NCBI GenBank assembly: GCA_024643595.1
Contig: JAHEMS010000072.1
Coordinates: 1-11,184 of the forward strand
Direction of reading: 5' to 3'
Origin: Bacteroidota bacterium
Lineage (GTDB): Bacteria > Bacteroidota > Bacteroidia > Cytophagales > Cyclobacteriaceae
Length of the DNA stretch: 11,184 nucleotides
Shown: positions 6,876-11,184 of the stretch, piece by piece
How the letters are laid out: each line of letters starts with the position of its first letter
Position numbering within the stretch: the first letter of the stretch is position 1
Program-made: the position numbers and the translations under genes
The notes under the pieces: model-generated
Seen by the model: only the letters and a program-made list of their open reading frames with translations
The model's database searches: none
What the model was told of the DNA's origin: nothing

Positions 6876-7973
6876 ATGGCAGAATTAAAGAGTCGTTATT
6901 TATCCCTGGATGTTTTCCGGGGCATGGATGTAGCATTGATGATTATCGTTAATTCGCCTGGAAGCGGAGCGACTTCATATTCGCCATTATTACATGCCGA
7001 GTGGAATGGGTTTACCCTAACTGATCTGGTTTTTCCGACATTTCTTTTTGTAGTGGGAAACTCGATGAGTTTTTCTTTACCTAAATATGAGGCGGTAGGT
7101 GATGGTGAATTTTTAAAAAAAATAGTAAAGAGGACAGCTATTATTTTTTTATTAGGCTTCCTTATGTACTGGTTTCCTTTTATTGAAAATGGTCAAATTA
7201 AACCGATCAGCGAGACACGAATATTTGGTGTTCTTCAGCGAATTGCATTATGTTATTTCCTGGCATCCCTTATTATTCACTATACAAAGGTAAAAGGAGC
7301 TTTTATTTTTAGCTTGGTAGCCCTGGTGTTGTATCGTGTTTTGTTAGGCGCTTTTGGTGATCTAACGCTGGAGGGAAATGCTGTTATAAAATTAGACGCT
7401 TTTCTTATTGGAGAGAGCCACATGTATCATGGGGAAGGAATTGCTTTTGATCCTGAGGGCCTGCTTAGCACGCTTCCCTCAGTCGTTAATGTTATTGCTG
7501 GTTACTTGACTGGACTTTACTTACAAAAAGGTGGTCGGAATTACGAAACACTTGCCAAGATGATGATGGTCGGTGCGGCACTGATTTTCATGGCTTTGTG
7601 GTGGGATCTGTTCTTTCCAATCAACAAGAAACTTTGGACAAGTTCATTTGTATTACATACTGTGGGGATCGATCTTTTGATCCTTCCTATTTTAATATTT
7701 ATTATCGACATCGCTAAGAAGACGAAGTGGACCTATTTCTTTGAAGTCTTTGGTAAGAATACTTTATTTATCTACTTGCTTTCGGAGCTATTCGTAATTT
7801 TATTATACACCTTCAGCATAGGAGAGCATTCAGTATATCGTTGGTTAGCGCTGCAATTTGGTGCGCTATTCGGTGATTACGCTGGGTCATTGGGTTTTGC
7901 CCTGTGGGTTATGCTCACCTGCTGGGCGATAGGTTATTTTATGGATAAGAAAAAGATTTATGTAAAAGTCTAA
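6876..7973 (+). CDS. Multi-pass membrane acetyltransferase, HGSNAT-like (DUF5009 / COG4299-type)
   Basis: 365 aa with about ten hydrophobic segments. The N-terminal signature R-Y-L-S-L-D-V-F-R-G-M-D (7-18) is followed by H40-A-E-W-N-G-F-T-L-T-D-L-V-F-P-x-F-L-F-V-V-G. This matches the region of human heparan-alpha-glucosaminide N-acetyltransferase holding its catalytic histidine (H269 in HA-WNG), so H40 is the predicted active-site residue. Other conserved-looking parts are the R-I-F-G-V-L-Q-R-I-A-L-C-Y helix (114-126), the F-D-P-E-G-L-L-S-T-L-P-S-V-V-N-V-I-A-G loop and helix (190-208), and F-G-x-N-x-L-F-I-Y (291-299). Bacterial members are thought to move acetyl groups from cytoplasmic acetyl-CoA to sugars outside the membrane; the acceptor here is unknown. 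It lies 36 bp after the DUF5916 gene, so the two are probably an operon, and is convergent with dnaX (19 bp between stops). Confidence 0.86.
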   Translation: MAELKSRYLSLDVFRGMDVALMIIVNSPGSGATSYSPLLHAEWNGFTLTDLVFPTFLFVVGNSMSFSLPKYEAVGDGEFLKKIVKRTAIIFLLGFLMYWFPFIENGQIKPISETRIFGVLQRIALCYFLASLIIHYTKVKGAFIFSLVALVLYRVLLGAFGDLTLEGNAVIKLDAFLIGESHMYHGEGIAFDPEGLLSTLPSVVNVIAGYLTGLYLQKGGRNYETLAKMMMVGAALIFMALWWDLFFPINKKLWTSSFVLHTVGIDLLILPILIFIIDIAKKTKWTYFFEVFGKNTLFIYLLSELFVILLYTFSIGEHSVYRWLALQFGALFGDYAGSLGFALWVMLTCWAIGYFMDKKKIYVKV

Positions 7974-7992
7974 GGGTTAGTGAGGAGGCTGA

Positions 7993-8598
7993 TCAATAAT
8001 CCGGATCCAGACCTAATTTATCCTTGAGCTCTTTTAACAGCGGATTTTTCTCTACCAGGTATTCGAACTTTTCTTTATTCGTGTAAGCCTTTCTTTTCGT
8101 ACTGTATTGTTGCATCTCCCCTTCAACTTGAATATAACTGTTTTTTAATCGCTTGCGCAGATAAGTAACCAAGTCAGATTTTATATCCTTAAGCAATGGT
8201 TCCTCTATCGGGTTGGTGAGAAGCACGGTAATCAAATTTTTGTTAATAGTTAATGGCTGATTGAGTAAATGATATTCAGCAACCTGATCCTTATGTTTTT
8301 CGGCGTAATCTTGCCAGGCTTGCCTTACCTTACTTTCAACCACAGGTTCATCTTCCTTTACGGAGGATCTATTATTTTCTTCTTTTTTGAATTCTTCAGT
8401 CCTGGCTTGTGGCTTTAATAGGCTACCAAGGTTTAGCGTGGTTCTGGTGCGTGAATTTTCTTTTACTGATTTTACAGTAGATGCAGGAACTTCATTTACT
8501 CCTTCACCAGTTTTCCTTTTAGCGACTTCCTTATTAACAACAGATTCTTCCGATGTTTTGGAAGTGGAGGAAGTTGGGATCTCTGAACTTAATTCAAT
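7993..8598 (-). CDS. dnaX: dnaX tau-specific C-terminal extension, reached by a -1 shift at the A10 run
   Basis: 201 codons read in the -1 frame relative to the 8589-9701 frame. If the ribosome or transcript slips at the A10 run, translation passes from the last Lys of the gamma frame into I-E-L-S-S-E-I-P-T and continues without a stop to TGA at 7993-7995, giving a 569-aa tau-like protein. The first ~90 residues are a low-complexity S/T/K/E-rich linker that includes T-L-N-L-G-S-L-L-K-P. The last ~115 are a compact domain (V-R-Q-A-W-Q-D-Y-A onward) ending K-L-G-L-D-P-D-Y, which I recall as the C-terminus of full-length Bacteroidota DnaX. The frame has no ATG or TTG between its upstream stop (8629-8631) and the conserved domain; the only candidate start is GTG at 8343, which would cut into the linker. 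In E. coli, tau's extra domains bind the polymerase and the helicase. Confidence 0.8.
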   Translation of the reverse strand: MELSSEIPTSSTSKTSEESVVNKEVAKRKTGEGVNEVPASTVKSVKENSRTRTTLNLGSLLKPQARTEEFKKEENNRSSVKEDEPVVESKVRQAWQDYAEKHKDQVAEYHLLNQPLTINKNLITVLLTNPIEEPLLKDIKSDLVTYLRKRLKNSYIQVEGEMQQYSTKRKAYTNKEKFEYLVEKNPLLKELKDKLGLDPDY

Positions 8599-9701
8599 TT
8601 TTTTTTTAATCCACTCTCTGCGGAAGTGTTAAATGCTGAACCTTTGAAGACCTCATTGATATGGGCCATTTTCATCAGGGCCAGTTCTACCAAAAGGCGC
8701 TGGTTTTTACTGCTTTTGTAATTGATGTCACATTGATTGGCGATATTTAACCAGGAGAGTAAAAGAGAAGGAGAAGTAGCAACCGCCTGATCATTATATT
8801 TTTTGGCCGTGCTTTCAGGAACTTCCATCAGTGTAATTGTTCGGGCATCCTGAGCGATTAACAAATTTCTCAAATGCTCACTAAGTCCAATAATAAAATT
8901 ATGCGAATCAAATCCCTTTTTCAGAATTTCATCAAGGATGAGTAGCGGTTCAGTATGATTTTCAGTAAGCAAACCATCGACGACCTTGAAGTAATAATCA
9001 TAGTCAAGAATGTGAAGATTATTTAGTACATCATTGAAGGTCACTTTGTTACCAGAAGAGAACGTAACCATCAAATCAAAAATAGATAGTGCATCACGCA
9101 AGGCGCCATCCGCTTTTTGTGCGATTAGGTGTAGCGCTTCATCTTCAACTTTTACTTTTTCACGGTCAGCCACTTTCTTTAACTGACGTCCAATATCTGA
9201 AACCTGTATACGGTTGAAATCAAAAATCTGGCAGCGTGAAAGGATCGTAGGAATTACCTTGTGCTTTTCAGTAGTAGCCAATATAAAGATGGCATAAGAA
9301 GGAGGCTCTTCCAATGTTTTCAAAAAAGCATTGAATGCGGATGTTGAAAGCATATGAACCTCATCGATAATATATACTTTATATTTTCCGAATTGCGGGG
9401 GATACCGTACCTGGTCAATTAGATTTCGAATATCATCAACTGAATTGTTTGAGGCGGCATCTAGTTCAAAGATATTAAGTGAGTTTATTTCTGCTTTTTC
9501 CTCAAAACCATTGATCATGCGAGCCACAATTCTGGCACAGGTTGTTTTTCCAACACCACGAGGACCACAAAAAAGCAGGGCCTGAGCCAGCTTATTATTA
9601 TCGATAGCGTTTTTTAGTGTTGTGGTAATATGTTCCTGACCCACCACTTCTTCGAATCCTAAGGGCCTGTATTTCCGCGCTGATACAACGAAATTCTCCA
9701 T
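8589..9701 (-). CDS. dnaX: DNA polymerase III clamp-loader subunit DnaX, gamma-like zero-frame product
   Basis: 370 aa from the ATG at 9701 (M-E-N-F-V-V-S-A-R-K-Y-R-P, the standard DnaX opening); a TTG three codons upstream is less likely. AAA+ ATPase domain: Walker A G-P-R-G-V-G-K-T at 46-53, E-L-D-A-A-S-N-N at 79-86, Walker B I-I-D-E-V-H at 111-116, sensor-1-region A-T-T-E, and the S-R-C arginine-finger motif at 155-157. The collar domain follows, ending with Q-R-L-L-V-E-L-A-L-M-K-M. The zinc module of E. coli DnaX (C-x8-C-x2-C-x2-C between Walker A and the D-A-A-S-N-N motif) is absent and replaced by a short linker. The frame stops eight residues past S-G-L, just after the A10 run at 8598-8607. 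This product would load beta clamps as part of the pentameric loader but lack the polymerase- and helicase-binding part. Divergent from the cyclase gene. Confidence 0.93.
   Translation of the reverse strand: MENFVVSARKYRPLGFEEVVGQEHITTTLKNAIDNNKLAQALLFCGPRGVGKTTCARIVARMINGFEEKAEINSLNIFELDAASNNSVDDIRNLIDQVRYPPQFGKYKVYIIDEVHMLSTSAFNAFLKTLEEPPSYAIFILATTEKHKVIPTILSRCQIFDFNRIQVSDIGRQLKKVADREKVKVEDEALHLIAQKADGALRDALSIFDLMVTFSSGNKVTFNDVLNNLHILDYDYYFKVVDGLLTENHTEPLLILDEILKKGFDSHNFIIGLSEHLRNLLIAQDARTITLMEVPESTAKKYNDQAVATSPSLLLSWLNIANQCDINYKSSKNQRLLVELALMKMAHINEVFKGSAFNTSAESGLKKKLN
8598..8607 (-). promoter_or_regulatory. A10 slippery run at the dnaX frame switch
   Basis: Ten consecutive T on the plus strand, A10 in the dnaX message, read as L-K-K-K in the zero frame. 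The zero frame ends at TAA 8591-8589, and the -1 frame is closed upstream by TAA at 8631-8629, so any shift must take place between about 8628 and 8592; the run lies inside that 37-nt window. Thermus dnaX uses transcriptional slippage on A9, and E. coli dnaX uses ribosomal -1 shifting on A AAA AAG. No strong Shine-Dalgarno-like sequence lies upstream, and only a weak 5-bp stem (CTTCC/GGAAG, 8547-8564) lies downstream, so transcriptional slippage is the better guess. Confidence 0.7.
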
Positions 9702-10001
9702 CGGGTGCAAGATAAAAATCAGATGCCGGATTCTGGTCCCCTGATCAAGTTATTTTTCAGAATTTTCTATTTGGAATGTTAAGTATAATGTAGGCCGATT
9801 TTTTCAAAATCGAATTAAGAAAGACCAATTAGCTATAACTCAAACCATGCAGATGCCTACTACTGGTGGGGTTATTCCAACCACATGGTGAAGTAAGATA
9901 ACCCGACATTGGCCGATTACTCAAAAGTCATTGCACTTACCATAAGGCATTATTACTAAATCATTTTTCGTAAATTGTAATTAGTTATAATTCGTAATTC
10001 C
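9702..10001. other. 300-bp divergent intergenic region, dnaX / adenylate cyclase
   Basis: No plausible coding region is seen. It should hold the leftward dnaX promoter and the rightward cyclase promoter. On the minus strand TTTG (9808-9805) and TATACTTA (9787-9780) are 17 nt apart, a loose match to the Bacteroidota TTTG / TAnnTTTG promoter. Structures visible: a hairpin CGATTTT-TTC-AAAATCG at 9796-9812 overlapping that candidate promoter, a 7-bp inverted repeat GGGTTAT (9869-9875) / ATAACCC (9898-9904), and an imperfect 15-bp direct repeat (9827-9841 and 9979-9993). Confidence 0.45.
9796..9812. repeat. Short perfect hairpin CGATTTT-TTC-AAAATCG
   Basis: Seven base pairs with a three-base loop, located 95-111 bp upstream of the dnaX ATG in the divergent intergenic region. 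It overlaps the candidate TTTG promoter element for dnaX, so it could be an operator. It could also be chance, since five of the seven pairs are A-T. Confidence 0.3.
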
Positions 10002-11184
10002 ATGTCCCAATCTCGTCAGCTTGCAGCTATTATGTTTACTGATATTGTGGGGTACACGGCTTTGATGGAACTAGATGAACAGAGAGCATTCCAGCTGCTT
10101 GATGAGAATCGAGAAATTCAAAGACCCCTGATTGAAAAGTTCAATGGTAAGTGGCTTAAGGAAATGGGCGATGGAATTTTAGCCAGCTTCACATCAGTTT
10201 CAGATGCTGTTTATTGCGCAGGGGCCATTCAAAATGCCTGTGAAAATAATCCAACGCTTTTTGTTAGAATTGGAATTCATGAAGGAGAGGTGGTATTCAA
10301 GGACGGAGATGTTTTTGGAAGCGGGGTTAATATAGCCTCACGCCTCGAATCTATTTCAAAAGTTGGAGGCATCCTGATCTCCGAGCCTGTTTATAGGAAT
10401 ATCAAGAATAAAAAAGGAATAGTGACAGAATTTCTGCGCGAAGAAATCCTGAAGAATGTAGATGAACCGATTAAAATTTATCAGGTAAAAGTGGATGAAG
10501 ATAAATCAGATGAAAAGGATCCAACTCGATTAGAACACTCAGCTAAGTTGCAGGGCACGAAAGTAATGATGGTTGGTGCATTAATAATCATATTGCTCCT
10601 TGTAGGATATATAGGATATCAGAACATATCAAAAGAACCTCGAACCTCTACTCAAACAGTTGCTGAGGCCGAATTTGAAAAATCCATTGCTGTATTGCCA
10701 TTTGTGAATATGAGTAATGATCCTGAGCAACAGTACTTTAGTGATGGTATCATGGAAGCCATTCTCAATGATCTTACCAAAATCAGGGAACTCAAGGTAA
10801 TATCTCGTACATCGGTAATGCAATACCGAAATACTCAAAAGACCATCCCTCAAATTGCGGAGGAACTTGGAGTAACTTATTTATTGGAAGGCGGTGTTCA
10901 AAGTATTGACGGAAAAGTCAGGATCCATGCCCAGTTGATAAATGCCAGGCAAGATGCACATATGTGGTCGGATAATTATGACAGGGAGTTGATTGACATT
11001 TTTGAATTACAAAGTGAGATTGCTCAAAAAATTGCTTCTGAACTTAACACGGTATTGTCCATCAATGAAATCAATGAAATACAGGCTCGGGGGACAACTA
11101 ATCCAGAAGCTTATAAATTGTATTTGAGAGGAAGATATTTCTGGTACCAACGCACAGGAGATGCGATAAGAAAGAGCATTGATT
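10002..11184 (+). CDS. Class III adenylate cyclase with membrane helix and TolB-like/TPR C-terminal region (3' truncated by window edge)
   Basis: 394 residues are visible from the ATG at 10002 and the frame is open at the window end. Residues 7-165 form a class III nucleotidyl cyclase domain: metal-binding D14 in F-T-D-I-V-G-Y-T and D57 in K-E-M-G-D-G; adenine-selecting K53 and D103 (D-V-F-G-S-G); transition-state N110 and R114 in V-N-I-A-S-R-L. All six canonical positions are filled, so it should be active and make cAMP. One membrane helix lies at about 187-206. After it comes S-I-A-V-L-P-F-V-N-M-S (228-238) with Y-F-S-D-G-I (245-250), the start of the TolB/FlgO-like domain often found in such cyclases, and from about 367 (N-P-E-A-Y-K-L-Y-L-R-G) a region that usually leads into TPR repeats. 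The cyclase domain should be cytoplasmic and the C-terminal part periplasmic, suggesting signal input from the envelope. Confidence 0.88.
   Translation, partial: MSQSRQLAAIMFTDIVGYTALMELDEQRAFQLLDENREIQRPLIEKFNGKWLKEMGDGILASFTSVSDAVYCAGAIQNACENNPTLFVRIGIHEGEVVFKDGDVFGSGVNIASRLESISKVGGILISEPVYRNIKNKKGIVTEFLREEILKNVDEPIKIYQVKVDEDKSDEKDPTRLEHSAKLQGTKVMMVGALIIILLLVGYIGYQNISKEPRTSTQTVAEAEFEKSIAVLPFVNMSNDPEQQYFSDGIMEAILNDLTKIRELKVISRTSVMQYRNTQKTIPQIAEELGVTYLLEGGVQSIDGKVRIHAQLINARQDAHMWSDNYDRELIDIFELQSEIAQKIASELNTVLSINEINEIQARGTTNPEAYKLYLRGRYFWYQRTGDAIRKSID

Noticed and set aside
7993..8343. A separate 116-aa gene starting at GTG 8343, next to a shorter dnaX
   Set aside because: The frame stays open upstream to the dnaX A10 run and its C-terminus looks like that of full-length DnaX, so it is the tau extension rather than an independent gene.
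8387..8632. 81-aa plus-strand frame opposite the DnaX linker
   Set aside because: Its serine- and leucine-rich sequence is what an antisense reading of the K/E/T-rich DnaX linker would give, and it spans the frameshift site.
9971..10001. TATAAT-like -10 box (TTATAATTC) for the cyclase gene
   Set aside because: No matching upstream element at proper spacing was found, Bacteroidota promoters do not use this consensus, and it lies too close to the ATG to leave a normal leader.
10629..10853. 74-aa minus-strand frame
   Set aside because: It is antisense to the TolB-like part of the cyclase gene, whose sense frame is clearly conserved.
1..11184. CRISPR arrays, tRNA genes, insertion sequences, toxin-antitoxin or defence modules
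   Set aside because: No regular spaced repeats, cloverleaf-like sequences, transposase motifs or known defence domains were seen on either strand.

Overview
The window looks like chromosomal DNA of a Bacteroidota bacterium, most likely of the Cytophagales type. That is an inference from gene content: a HmuY-type lipoprotein beside a TonB-dependent receptor, a CBM9/DUF5916 outer-membrane barrel protein, a DnaX beginning MENFVVSARKYRP, and start sites without clear Shine-Dalgarno sequences. Base composition and coding style look even throughout. I see no mobile elements, CRISPR arrays, tRNAs or rRNAs.

Layout. Positions 2-2788 (+) hold a probable operon: the C-terminal part of a TonB-dependent receptor (cut by the window edge), a HmuY-family lipoprotein, a seven-helix membrane protein of unknown function, and a DUF3817 membrane protein that starts 1 nt after the previous stop. 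Positions 4407-2814 (-) hold three genes read in the opposite direction: a ChaN-family haem-binding-type secreted protein, a VOC-fold (glyoxalase-like) protein and a small, very hydrophobic membrane protein. A 203-bp divergent intergenic region separates chaN from a (+) pair at 4611-7973: a 742-aa CBM9-DUF5916 outer-membrane protein that starts at GTG, and a multi-pass acetyltransferase related to heparan-alpha-glucosaminide N-acetyltransferase.

Positions 9701-7993 (-) carry dnaX, encoding the clamp-loader subunit of DNA polymerase III. It is split into two overlapping frames at a run of ten A residues (coding strand). The zero frame gives a gamma-like protein of 370 aa. A -1 shift at the run gives a tau-like protein of 569 aa, whose last 201 codons have no ATG start of their own. 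This is the most interesting signal in the window. Programmed slippage or frameshifting is the favoured reading, but a homopolymer sequencing error cannot be excluded from one sequence.

After a 300-bp divergent intergenic region, positions 10002-11184 (+) encode the first 394 residues of a class III adenylate cyclase. It is joined through one membrane helix to a TolB-like domain and the start of a probable TPR region, and runs off the window end. All six canonical catalytic positions of the cyclase are present.

Working together: the receptor, HmuY and ChaN families are all linked elsewhere to haem or iron acquisition, so the left third may be a haem-uptake neighbourhood carrying two uncharacterised membrane proteins. 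The HmuY-like protein has only one histidine, however, so it cannot bind haem through the two-histidine arrangement of Porphyromonas HmuY.
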